Shown: positions 1 through 6,666, numbered from the stretch's first letter. The stretch is 6,977 bases of DNA from JBQTJN01 sp052387095 (GCA_052387095.1 JBQTJN010000030.1:1-6977); one strand, 5' to 3'. A program made the numbers and translations. Notes: generated by a model not told the origin, from the letters alone.

Positions 1-632
1 GTCGGAACACTGTCATCCAGCTTGTTGTCGACGCGGAACGCCTGGTTTGGGGTAACCGCTGATGTTAAGTTGGTTACAGCAGCTGCTTGGTTGTTATGCA
101 GCGCAAGATAGTGACCCGTTCTTATGGTCACAGGTGTACTACCTGGAATGCCAGCGGCAGCCGCAACATAGGCAATATGGAAACCGCCGCCCATTTGCGA
201 CGAAGGAAATATCCCGCCCCAAACTGCGCCAAGGTTTGGATTTATTCCTGAAATCATGTCGGCAGAATTTAATTGTTGAAAGGCAGCAAGATTCTCGCCT
301 ACAGGTGCGCCAGAAAAGTCATTAGTATCTATCCGGCCATTCCCGACTGCAGGTGCAGCTGGCGGCACACAGCTACCTGTGCAGTTTGCAAGCCTTGTCC
401 CAGAATTTTGCATATCCCCCGGCAGCGCCGCGTATTTTTCCCGGAATGTGTTGATCGCAACATCGTAGTTTCTAATCCCCGCAATAGTCGAGGTAACCCG
501 TGCGTTTGAAATAAGTTCCTGCCCTTTCAAAACTCCGCCAATCAAAAGACCAATGATGATCATGACAATGGCAAGTTCAACGAGGGTGAAGCCTCGTTCA
601 GTCCTGCGGTTTTGGATAGTTATAACTGTCAT
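1..632 (-). CDS. Type IV prepilin (major or minor pilin), C-terminus cut by window edge
   Basis: Structural subunit of a type IV pilus or pseudopilus. The reading frame is open from ATG at 632 to base 1 (210 codons plus 2 bases, no stop seen). The class III signal is clear: a 14-residue basic leader ending R-T-E-R-G, then mature F15-T-L-V-E19 with the conserved Glu at mature position +5, and a hydrophobic helix to about residue 36. Prepilin peptidase would cut after Gly14 and the new Phe would be N-methylated. The globular part carries N-T-F-R-E-K-Y-A-A-L-P-G-D (61-73), a close cysteine pair (Cys84, Cys88), G-N-G-R-I-D-T-N-D (97-105) and a late D-N-K-L-D-D (202-207), an acidic pattern seen near the C-terminus of related pilins. 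A good Shine-Dalgarno site supports the start. At more than 210 residues it is longer than a typical 150-170 residue PilA. Whether it is the main or a minor subunit cannot be told. Confidence 0.93.
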   Translation of the reverse strand, partial: MTVITIQNRRTERGFTLVELAIVMIIIGLLIGGVLKGQELISNARVTSTIAGIRNYDVAINTFREKYAALPGDMQNSGTRLANCTGSCVPPAAPAVGNGRIDTNDFSGAPVGENLAAFQQLNSADMISGINPNLGAVWGGIFPSSQMGGGFHIAYVAAAAGIPGSTPVTIRTGHYLALHNNQAAAVTNLTSAVTPNQAFRVDNKLDDSVP

Positions 633-639
633 TGAAGCG

Positions 640-644
640 CTCCT
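640..644 (-). promoter_or_regulatory. Ribosome binding site of the prepilin gene
   Basis: AGGAG on the minus strand, 7 bases before the ATG at 632. This is the best-spaced canonical site in front of an ATG in the window and fixes the prepilin start, giving a 14-residue leader. Confidence 0.75.
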
Positions 645-688
645 GAAAAATATTGTGAATGAAGGAAATAGACGAGAATCTATTAAAG

Positions 689-717
689 AGTATACACATT
701 TTAATCCCATTAAAACA
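689..717 (-). promoter_or_regulatory. Possible sigma70-like promoter of the prepilin gene
   Basis: On the minus strand there is a -10-like TATACT (689-694). At a 17-base spacing lies TGTTTT (712-717), a poor -35. Transcription would start near 682, leaving a leader of about 50 bases before the prepilin ATG. The 129-base gap is AT-rich, which suits a separate promoter for a highly expressed pilin. I saw no sigma54-type GG/GC motif. Support is one good hexamer only. Confidence 0.35.
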
Positions 718-761
718 GCCCCCTGCGGCAGGCAATCTTTATTTTACATATTAAATAAGTT

Positions 762-1487
762 CTAATTGTGGCACAGCGGATCTGCCCTCCCTTCCTCCTC
801 CGTGAGCACCTGTTTGCACAGATAATCCCGCAAGGCATTGATTTCCTGCAGCGGCAGCTTGCCAAGGCCGTCCTTCATGATACTGACGAGCAAAATATAC
901 GCCGCTTCTTTGTCGCCCCGTTCGTTGAGTATAAAGACAGGCATCTGCTTCGCCCATAAAGGCAGGTTCGGATCCGGATGATGGGCCAGTTTATCCGCAA
1001 GCCGATAAGCGAGATCAAAATCCTTCACCTGAAAGCGCGCAATGTAAACAGCCTGCGCCAGCCAGCGCCAGCTATTCGGCTCCGCCGATGTTCCTGCCGC
1101 GCGGAGATAATCAACAAGAGCGCGTGCCTTATCCTTATCCTGCACAGCTGCAAAATAAAAAGATGCCAGATAAGGCACAAAATCGGAATGAGGGCTGAGT
1201 TTTCTGGTCAGGAAGAACCACTGCACCAGCCGGGCGTAATCGTAATGCAACAGCGGAACCGTGCGCCCGGCCGTGTTGCCAAGATTTTGCAGCATGATCC
1301 CCATGGAACGGTACGCCAGCTCAGAATCGCCAAGCCCGGCAAAGTTCGCGGTGTGTTCACCCGGAACCGGCGGCACATTGAGCCATTTTGCCTTGAGATT
1401 CCACGCGCCTGCAGCAAAAACCGCGTTCAATAAAAAAACACACGCGAAGATTATAAAAACCGGCCTGTTACTCTGGATCGTACTCAT
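762..1487 (-). CDS. Membrane-anchored helical-repeat (TPR-like) protein of unknown function
   Basis: I do not recognise this 241-residue protein. It has a short N-terminal tail, one hydrophobic segment at about residues 8-26 (signal anchor or uncleaved signal; no lipobox cysteine at its end), then a soluble part that would lie outside the cytoplasm. The soluble part reads as amphipathic helix pairs of TPR-like character: 81-97 (H-Y-D-Y-A-R-L-V-Q-W-F-F), 102-130 (Y-L-A-S-F-Y-F-A-A, then K-A-R-A-L-V-D-Y-L), 138-167 and 177-207. Two cysteines lie near the C-terminus (224, 239). The ATG follows the stop of the ABC-2 permease gene after 2 bases (TGA-AT-ATG), so the two are almost certainly co-translated; no strong Shine-Dalgarno site is visible, in keeping with coupling. 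By position it could be an accessory partner of the permease or a pilus assembly factor. The start is fairly secure; function is unknown. Confidence 0.82.
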   Translation of the reverse strand: MSTIQSNRPVFIIFACVFLLNAVFAAGAWNLKAKWLNVPPVPGEHTANFAGLGDSELAYRSMGIMLQNLGNTAGRTVPLLHYDYARLVQWFFLTRKLSPHSDFVPYLASFYFAAVQDKDKARALVDYLRAAGTSAEPNSWRWLAQAVYIARFQVKDFDLAYRLADKLAHHPDPNLPLWAKQMPVFILNERGDKEAAYILLVSIMKDGLGKLPLQEINALRDYLCKQVLTEEEGRADPLCHN

Positions 1488-1489
1488 AT

Positions 1490-2260
1490 TCAGAACTGCC
1501 TGCGTCTTAAATCAATAAAGACGGCGAAAAAAAGAAGGAGGATAAACAACGCGCCTTGCAGTAATACAAAGGAAAATCCCGGCCCCTGCTGTTCCACACC
1601 ATAAACAAGCCAACCGGTTTGTCCGAGCAAATCAAAACGCGGCACAACCAGTGAAACAGCCTTCATGCTGTACTCCAAAATGGTCTGTGCAAAAAAAGCT
1701 TCTCCCGATTGTGCGATGCCAAGAAATTGCCCCATCATGCGGCCCAGCACATAAAAGGCAAAACTGGCGAGAACACACAAAGGCGCGCTCGACAAAACCA
1801 TGGCAAAAAAGAAAGACGCCATCACCATAATGATGTTTTCAACACCGATGCTTAAGGCCCACAAGAGATGTGCTTCATCAAAGCGCGAAGGCAAAAGGCT
1901 GTAAATTGCCAGTCCTTCCGTAAAAGCGGTTAAAGCTGCGAGAATAAAAAACGCCAGTCCATAGGATAGGATGAGTGCGCCGCGGCTTATGGGCCGTGTC
2001 AGCATGAGCTCCATATCTCCGCTTTCAAATGAACGACGGATAAAGAAACAAACAAAGAGGATGAGGCCGGCAAGTCCTGCGAGCCGCGACCCGGCCGCAG
2101 CAAAAACAACGGCGAAATCGCGGGATTCAATGACAGCCGCCGATCCGGTAAACATTGCCAGATTAACAATAAGAATGAAAAATAGTGCAAGCGCAACGAT
2201 GATCCGGTCCCGGAGCGCCGCCTTCAGGACATAGAGAACAATCTGCCAGGAAAATGGCAT
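1490..2260 (-). CDS. ABC-2 type transporter permease subunit
   Basis: Integral inner-membrane protein of 256 residues, built like the permease of ABC-2 exporters. About six hydrophobic segments are visible: roughly 19-38, 58-76, 95-122, 135-158, 160-180 and 230-250, with a basic C-terminal tail (L-R-R-R-Q-F). Between segments 2 and 3 lies the family's cytoplasmic signature: R-R-S-F-E-S-G-D-M-E-L-M-L-T-R-P-I-S-R (75-93), matching the usual 'E-x-x-x-G-T-L-E-x-L-L-x-x-P-x-S-R' region that contacts the ATPase. Such permeases need a nucleotide-binding subunit, and none is encoded next to it here. The ATG at 2260 lies 11 bases after the secretin stop, with AGAGG (2269-2273) overlapping that TAG and spaced 8 bases from the start. 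Its place inside the pilus operon suggests a pilus-related role, like PilI of Myxococcus, but the substrate is unknown. Confidence 0.85.
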   Translation of the reverse strand: MPFSWQIVLYVLKAALRDRIIVALALFFILIVNLAMFTGSAAVIESRDFAVVFAAAGSRLAGLAGLILFVCFFIRRSFESGDMELMLTRPISRGALILSYGLAFFILAALTAFTEGLAIYSLLPSRFDEAHLLWALSIGVENIIMVMASFFFAMVLSSAPLCVLASFAFYVLGRMMGQFLGIAQSGEAFFAQTILEYSMKAVSLVVPRFDLLGQTGWLVYGVEQQGPGFSFVLLQGALFILLLFFAVFIDLRRRQF

Positions 2261-2271
2261 GTGGCGAACCT

Positions 2272-4152
2272 CTATAATTTAAACGGGCGCCGGTCGCTGG
2301 AAAATCCGCGGTAAATATCCTTGTCAGTATCGTGAACAGACTCGGCAGGCATCTCCAGGATCGTCGCTTTCAGCAGGATCACGAGTTCGGTTTTTTGTAT
2401 AAGGTCGTTATGCTGGCGGAACAATGCGCCGGCAACGGGAATATCACCAAGAACCGGCACACCTTCCTGATTTACCGCGCTACGATCCTGCAGCAGACCG
2501 CCCATAACAATCGCCTGGCCGGAATTCACCTGGATCACGGAGTCAATTTCCTGCACGTTCAATTCAGGAACCAACGATTCTACGCCCGTAATATCGGCCG
2601 CTGCCGTAACATACTGAATGGCAGGATCGGGCTTCTCATTGACAATACGCGTGATGGTCGGGCGAACAGCCATGGAAACGGTTTGGTTATCCAGATTGAT
2701 CGACGGCTGCACATTGACCAGCACCCCTTCGGGCACGTTGCGGATATCGCTGTCTATGTCCACTTGCGAAACGCCCTCTTCGGTTGTCACATCGATGTCG
2801 ATTTCAAAGAAGACGCGGTTGTTGGCCACATTAAGCACGGCGGACTGGTTGTTCAACACCGTCAGACGCGGACTGGCCAACGCCCGGACGGAACCAAACC
2901 CGGAAATTGCCTGAAGGACGGCCTGCACATTATTCGTAGAGTAACCAAGGACGAAGTTATTGCTTGCTGTGTTAAAAGTCGAGCCCGGCGGTCCAGGTGA
3001 CGCCGCCCCCAAACCGGAAAGAGCCCCGCCCGCAGTTCCACCGGGCAAAAATCCCAGATTGAAATTACCACCCAGTGCACGCCAGTCAATGCCAGTCGAA
3101 TATTCATCATTCAATGTCACTTCGAGAATTTTTGCCTCGATCAGAACCTGCGCGGTCACAGAACGACGCAATAGCTTCAGATAAGCATCAATTTCCTTGT
3201 GAGCGCGCTGTGACGCATAAACATTGATCAAACCCGCCTGACGGTTGATCGCAAAGGTCGGCTGATCAATATTTGTCGGACCGCCGGGTACGCCACCTGT
3301 CGCAGCATCATCCGTAGGAAGCGATTCAACGCGCAAAACCGCCGCAGGCGCCTGCGGCGCTGCGCCAGGAATGGGGTTACCGGCCGCATCAGTCGGCACT
3401 ACGGCCTGCACATCCGCAGGATTCTGTTCTGCCGCAGTAATGCGCGGATCATTTCTCGTACGAAGCATCGCGCCTTGGGTAGAGCCAAGTATTTGTTGAA
3501 GATTGACATCAAGCTCGCCCCAGAAATCAGCTTCGCTCGAGCTTGTAGATTCAAAACTTGATCCGGTGTCGGCTCCTTCGCCCGAAACAACCGCGATGTC
3601 ATTACGCACAGTGCCTTTGTTTAAACGCACATAACTCAGGTAGTCGACTTTGTAAGACTTGTTGAAAGGCGTATCCAGCTCAACACGAAGAACATTATCT
3701 TCAAATTTATAGCGCAGACCTGCAATTTCACTGATGCGATCAATGACCTGATCGAACGGGCGCTCACGCGCTGTGTAAATAATGGAGCCTGTAATGCGGG
3801 GATCGAGTTCAAGATCGTAATCCGCCTGCTGGGCCAGTTCAAAAAGTATGTCGCGTACAGGCACGGTCTGATTGACGGAAACAGAAACAAGCGGCATCGC
3901 CTTGCCCTGCTCCAGGGCGCCGGCCGTCATATAGGGTTGTAGTGCGGGAATGGATGCATCTGTCGTTGCGGCTTCTTCCACGGGTACCGGGCGCGGCGCA
4001 AGACCGTCCTTGATATCCTGGGTTTCAAGATTCGCTTCGCGGTCCGGCTTTTGGAAATTATGCACAGCATCACAACCGGAGACGGTCAGGAGAAGCGGAG
4101 CTACAAGAAACAGCAGGAAAAAACGGCTATATCGATAGAACAAAGTGCGCAT
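2272..4152 (-). CDS. mshL: Type IV pilus secretin, MshL-type lipoprotein
   Basis: Outer-membrane ring through which the pilus passes. I chose ATG 4152 (626 residues) because it puts a lipoprotein signal at the N-terminus: basic M-R-T-L-F-Y-R-Y-S-R, a hydrophobic core, then lipobox T-V-S-G-C with Cys27 as the lipidated residue. The frame stays open upstream to a TTG at 4233, but that would bury the signal. Residues about 88-155 form an STN/secretin N-terminal domain (M-P-L-V-S-V-S-V to V-L-R-V-E-L). A Ser-rich and then Ala/Pro-rich linker follows (about 190-295), then an N-domain ending Y-L-K-L-L-R-R-S-V (324-332), and the secretin core (333-598) with V-R-A-L-A-S-P-R-L-T and the signature V-P-V-L-G-D-I-P-V-A-G (565-575). 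MshL and PilQ share this core. The lipobox and the short N-terminus without AMIN domains favour MshL. No good Shine-Dalgarno site is seen. Confidence 0.92.
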   Translation of the reverse strand: MRTLFYRYSRFFLLFLVAPLLLTVSGCDAVHNFQKPDREANLETQDIKDGLAPRPVPVEEAATTDASIPALQPYMTAGALEQGKAMPLVSVSVNQTVPVRDILFELAQQADYDLELDPRITGSIIYTARERPFDQVIDRISEIAGLRYKFEDNVLRVELDTPFNKSYKVDYLSYVRLNKGTVRNDIAVVSGEGADTGSSFESTSSSEADFWGELDVNLQQILGSTQGAMLRTRNDPRITAAEQNPADVQAVVPTDAAGNPIPGAAPQAPAAVLRVESLPTDDAATGGVPGGPTNIDQPTFAINRQAGLINVYASQRAHKEIDAYLKLLRRSVTAQVLIEAKILEVTLNDEYSTGIDWRALGGNFNLGFLPGGTAGGALSGLGAASPGPPGSTFNTASNNFVLGYSTNNVQAVLQAISGFGSVRALASPRLTVLNNQSAVLNVANNRVFFEIDIDVTTEEGVSQVDIDSDIRNVPEGVLVNVQPSINLDNQTVSMAVRPTITRIVNEKPDPAIQYVTAAADITGVESLVPELNVQEIDSVIQVNSGQAIVMGGLLQDRSAVNQEGVPVLGDIPVAGALFRQHNDLIQKTELVILLKATILEMPAESVHDTDKDIYRGFSSDRRPFKL

Positions 4153-4254
4153 GAAACTTAACCCGTGGAGGTGCCCAGACAGGCGGAAATAAAAGACACC
4201 AGTAAGTAAAACATATTGCCGAGAATCGGACAATAGCGCGAATCGGCAGAGATT
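4153..4254 (-). promoter_or_regulatory. pilU-secretin gap: weak promoter candidate and small inverted repeat
   Basis: On the minus strand TTGTCC (4228-4233) and TTTACT (4205-4210) are 17 bases apart, each matching four of six consensus bases. If real, transcription would start near 4198. A 6-base inverted repeat (TGCCGA at 4243-4248 and its complement at 4217-4222, 20 bases between) overlaps this, too weak for a terminator by itself. The last part, just before the secretin ATG, contains CACCTCC (4166-4172), which is like the 16S rRNA 3' end rather than a ribosome binding site. The secretin may simply be read through from pilTU. Confidence 0.25.
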
Positions 4255-5400
4255 CTAGTCTCGCAATGAGATAATCGACGTGTCCATGGTCTTGAGAGCT
4301 TCTCCGCGATCATAGCTCCTGCTGTTCTGCTTCAGCCTGGCCTGCAGCAGCTTGATTTTAAGATCCGACGGTTTGTCTGAGTGCTTAAGGGCAACATCTT
4401 CGGTGATCAGCCCGTCTCCATATAATTTCTGCAGTGACTGATCAAAAGAGAACATGCCCTGCGCGTTGGTCTGTTCCATGATATCCCGGATTTTGGCAAT
4501 CTCCCCTTTCAGGATAAGTTCACGCACATGTCCCTGGTTGATCATGACTTCAACCGCAGGCACATGGTTTCCATCGACAGACGGTATAAGACGCTGCGAT
4601 ATAATCGCACGCAGATTAATCGAAAGATTAAGCCGTATCTGGTTGACATGGTCTTCGGAGAACATATTCACAACGCGCTCGATTGCCTGGTAGGCGTTTT
4701 GCGTATGAATGGTGGCAAGACAAAGATGGCCGGTTTCAGCTGCCATCAGCGCCTGCTCCATGACTTCGCGATCGCGGATCTCGCCGACAAGAATAACGTC
4801 CGGGCGCTGGCGCAGAGCATTTTTAAGCGCCATGGCATAAGATTCCGTATCAACACCCACCTCACGCTGTGTAATGACGCTTTTTTTATGTTCATGAAAA
4901 TATTCAACGGGGTCTTCGATGGTTATGATATGCCCCTGCTCGTGTGTGTTCCGGTAATCAATCATCGAGGCAAGTGTTGTCGATTTCCCCGAACCGGCCA
5001 TACCGGAAACCAGAACAAGGCCGTTTTTTTTCAGCGCCAGCGTTTCAAGAATTTGCGGCAACCTCAGTTCGGCAATACCAGGAATTTTTGACGTGATGCG
5101 GCGAATGACAACGGCCGGGAACTGTTTCTGCCGCAAAACATTGACGCGGAAACGCCCATAAACGCCGATGGACAACGATGTGTTCAACTCCATCGTCGTT
5201 TCATATTCGCGCCTTTGTCGGCTGGTTAGGATCGTGTTGAGAACATCGGTAATATCATGGTGCGTCAGATTGTCTTTACTAAGATAAACAAATCCTTTCT
5301 CCGAACGCAAAGTGACAGGATAATCAACGGTCAAATAGAGGTCGCTGGCTTTATGCGCCTCCATGGATTTGAGATAAGTGAGTATGGCCGGTTCGCTCAA
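4255..5400 (-). CDS. pilU: Type IV pilus retraction ATPase PilU
   Basis: Cytoplasmic hexameric ATPase of the PilT/VirB11-like secretion family; PilU works as an accessory retraction motor with PilT. In 381 residues: an N-terminal PAS-like domain with A-S-D-L-Y-L (18-23), Walker A G-M-A-G-S-G-K-S-T (133-141), Asp box I-I-T-I-E-D-P-V-E (158-166), Walker B V-I-L-V-G-E-I-R-D (202-210) and His box T-G-H-L-C-L-A-T-I-H (223-232). PilU rather than PilT is indicated by S-M-I-D-Y-R-N after Walker A, T-Q-R-E-V-G-V-D-T, and L-S-I-N-L-R-A-I-I-S-Q-R-L-I (259-272), and by a C-terminal region of PilU length. The Walker A loop has M-A where most family members have P-T or A-T. The start is TTG at 5400, overlapping the pilT stop (TTGA), so translation is coupled. 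The next in-frame ATG (codon 13) would trim the conserved N-terminal helix. Confidence 0.93.
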   Translation of the reverse strand: MSEPAILTYLKSMEAHKASDLYLTVDYPVTLRSEKGFVYLSKDNLTHHDITDVLNTILTSRQRREYETTMELNTSLSIGVYGRFRVNVLRQKQFPAVVIRRITSKIPGIAELRLPQILETLALKKNGLVLVSGMAGSGKSTTLASMIDYRNTHEQGHIITIEDPVEYFHEHKKSVITQREVGVDTESYAMALKNALRQRPDVILVGEIRDREVMEQALMAAETGHLCLATIHTQNAYQAIERVVNMFSEDHVNQIRLNLSINLRAIISQRLIPSVDGNHVPAVEVMINQGHVRELILKGEIAKIRDIMEQTNAQGMFSFDQSLQKLYGDGLITEDVALKHSDKPSDLKIKLLQARLKQNSRSYDRGEALKTMDTSIISLRD

Positions 5401-6551
5401 AATGAATAACCCCCGGAATCGGCAGTGCCGGGTGTCTCCTCCCGAACTGCGCTCTTGTTTTTGGCAGATTTACCACCGAGCGAGATCGGCGCCGCGCCTT
5501 TTTCACGTTCGCTTTCTTCCTGGGTGACTTTTACAAGCGCACGATCGGCCTCTTCTTTATCGATGAGACCGCCTTCGAGCAGATCTCCAATAGCATCTTC
5601 CATCGTAATCATGCCGTAACGCGACCCCGTCTGCACAACCGAATAAAGCTGTGGAATTTGATTTTCGCGGATCAGGTTGCGGACCGCATTGGTTCCTACC
5701 AGGATTTCGAATGCGGCTACACGACCCGCACCGTCTGCTTTTTTCAGAAGGTTCTGCGCTATGACGCCCTGCAGAGAACTTGAAAGCATGGCCCGCGCCA
5801 TTTCCTTATCGCCCGTCGGAAAAACATCGATGATACGGTCAATGGTTTTCGTCGCGGAATTCGAGTGAAGCGTACCCAGGACAAGGTGGCCCGTTTCGGC
5901 AGCTGTCAGAGCCAACGCAATTGTTTCATGATCGCGCATCTCTCCGACCAGGATGACATCCGGATCCTCGCGAAGCGCGCTTTTCAGGGCTCGCGCGAAG
6001 CTTTTCGTATCGGTGCCAACTTCGCGGTGATTGACCAGAGATTTTTTGGATGCATGAAAAAATTCAACCGGATCTTCGATCGTCAGAATGTGTGCCGACC
6101 GTGTTAGATTGATATGGTTGATCAGGGAAGCCAGCGTTGTCGATTTACCACTGCCCGTCGGCCCGGTCACAAGAACGATGCCGCGATCGAGCTCGGAAAA
6201 ACGCCGCACACTCGGCGGCAGATCAAGCTCTTCCAGCGTTGGAACTTCGGACGGGATGGCGCGAAACGCCGCGCACGATCCAAGACGGCTGGTGTAACCG
6301 TTCACACGGAAACGCGCTTTTTCTCCCAGCGCGATCGCAAAATCGATCTCCATATTTTTTTCGTATTCGGCACGCTGTTCGTCGGTCATGACCGAATACA
6401 GCATGGTGCGGATGTCGTCGCTCGAAAGCGCGTCGCCCTTGATGCGTTTAAGTTGCCCGTATACGCGGATCACGGGCGGACTGCCGGCGCTCAGGTGCAG
6501 GTCGGATGCCTTGTTTTGCATGGCGAAGGCTAATAATTGTGTCAGGTCCAA
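5397..6551 (-). CDS. pilT: Type IV pilus retraction ATPase PilT
   Basis: Cytoplasmic hexameric motor that drives pilus disassembly and twitching. In 384 residues: N-terminal domain with A-S-D-L-H-L (15-20), Walker A G-P-T-G-S-G-K-S-T (130-138), Asp box I-L-T-I-E-D-P-V-E (155-163), Walker B V-I-L-V-G-E-M-R-D (199-207), His box T-G-H-L-V-L-G-T-L-H (220-229), and the retraction motif A-V-R-N-L-I-R-E (289-296; usual form A-I-R-N-L-I-R-E), which marks PilT rather than an assembly ATPase. All catalytic motifs are intact. About 40 residues beyond the usual PilT end (about 345-384) are hydrophilic and low in complexity (rich in Glu, Lys, Ser, Gly). The start is TTG at 6551, placed by GGGAG 7 bases upstream; the first in-frame ATG (codon 11) would remove the conserved first helix. 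The gene overlaps pilU by 4 bases. Confidence 0.95.
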   Translation of the reverse strand: MDLTQLLAFAMQNKASDLHLSAGSPPVIRVYGQLKRIKGDALSSDDIRTMLYSVMTDEQRAEYEKNMEIDFAIALGEKARFRVNGYTSRLGSCAAFRAIPSEVPTLEELDLPPSVRRFSELDRGIVLVTGPTGSGKSTTLASLINHINLTRSAHILTIEDPVEFFHASKKSLVNHREVGTDTKSFARALKSALREDPDVILVGEMRDHETIALALTAAETGHLVLGTLHSNSATKTIDRIIDVFPTGDKEMARAMLSSSLQGVIAQNLLKKADGAGRVAAFEILVGTNAVRNLIRENQIPQLYSVVQTGSRYGMITMEDAIGDLLEGGLIDKEEADRALVKVTQEESEREKGAAPISLGGKSAKNKSAVREETPGTADSGGYSF

Positions 6552-6558
6552 GACGGGT

Positions 6559-6563
6559 CTCCC
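6559..6563 (-). promoter_or_regulatory. Ribosome binding site that fixes the TTG start of pilT
   Basis: GGGAG on the minus strand, 7 bases before TTG at 6551. There is no ATG or GTG in frame at a suitable distance, so this site is the main reason for choosing the TTG start. Confidence 0.7.
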
Positions 6564-6594
6564 TGGAATGGTTGCTTATTCATTCTTAACTAAA

Positions 6595-6622
6595 ATCATA
6601 AACGGAAAGTAAATTTTGGCAA
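6595..6622 (-). promoter_or_regulatory. Sigma70-like promoter of the pilT-pilU unit
   Basis: On the minus strand TTGCCA (6617-6622) and TATGAT (6595-6600) are 16 bases apart, each matching five of six consensus bases. Transcription would begin near 6588, giving a leader of about 37 bases. A T-rich stretch directly upstream (about 6623-6640) could act as an UP element. This is the best promoter match noticed in the window, and it lies in the gap between the peptidase gene and pilT, where one is expected. Confidence 0.55.
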
Positions 6623-6666
6623 AAAAACACAGAAAAATCAGGGGCTTCTTATAGAAAAAGAGAGTT

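Noticed and set aside
711..733. Possible terminator after the TPR-like gene (CCTG-CCG-CAGG followed by GGGCTGTTTT on the minus strand)
   Set aside because: The stem is only 4 base pairs and the T-run is short and offset by several G's, so it does not make a convincing intrinsic terminator.
978..1433. 151-codon plus-strand frame opposite the TPR-like gene
   Set aside because: The minus-strand gene is better: it is coupled to the permease, has a sensible membrane anchor and ordered helices, whereas this frame is Arg/Cys-rich without features.
2332..3000. 222-codon open frame on the plus strand opposite the secretin gene
   Set aside because: It lies wholly antisense to a confidently identified secretin, has no recognisable domain, and its His/Arg/Asn-rich composition is typical of a shadow frame.
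4153..4233. 27-residue N-terminal extension of the secretin from TTG at 4233
   Set aside because: It would place a polar segment in front of a clear lipoprotein signal peptide, and no ribosome site is seen there.
4217..4248. Inverted repeat TGCCGA...TCGGCA between pilU and the secretin as a terminator or operator
   Set aside because: Arms of 6 bases with a 20-base loop and no T-run after it are expected by chance; kept only as a note in the gap entry.
4528..5091. 187-codon open frame on the plus strand opposite pilU
   Set aside because: It is antisense to the conserved ATPase core of pilU, and its openness follows from pilU codon use; no family resemblance.
6623..6660. T-rich run after the peptidase gene as a Rho-independent terminator
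   Set aside because: No stem of more than 4 base pairs precedes the T-run; it fits better as AT-rich sequence upstream of the pilT promoter.
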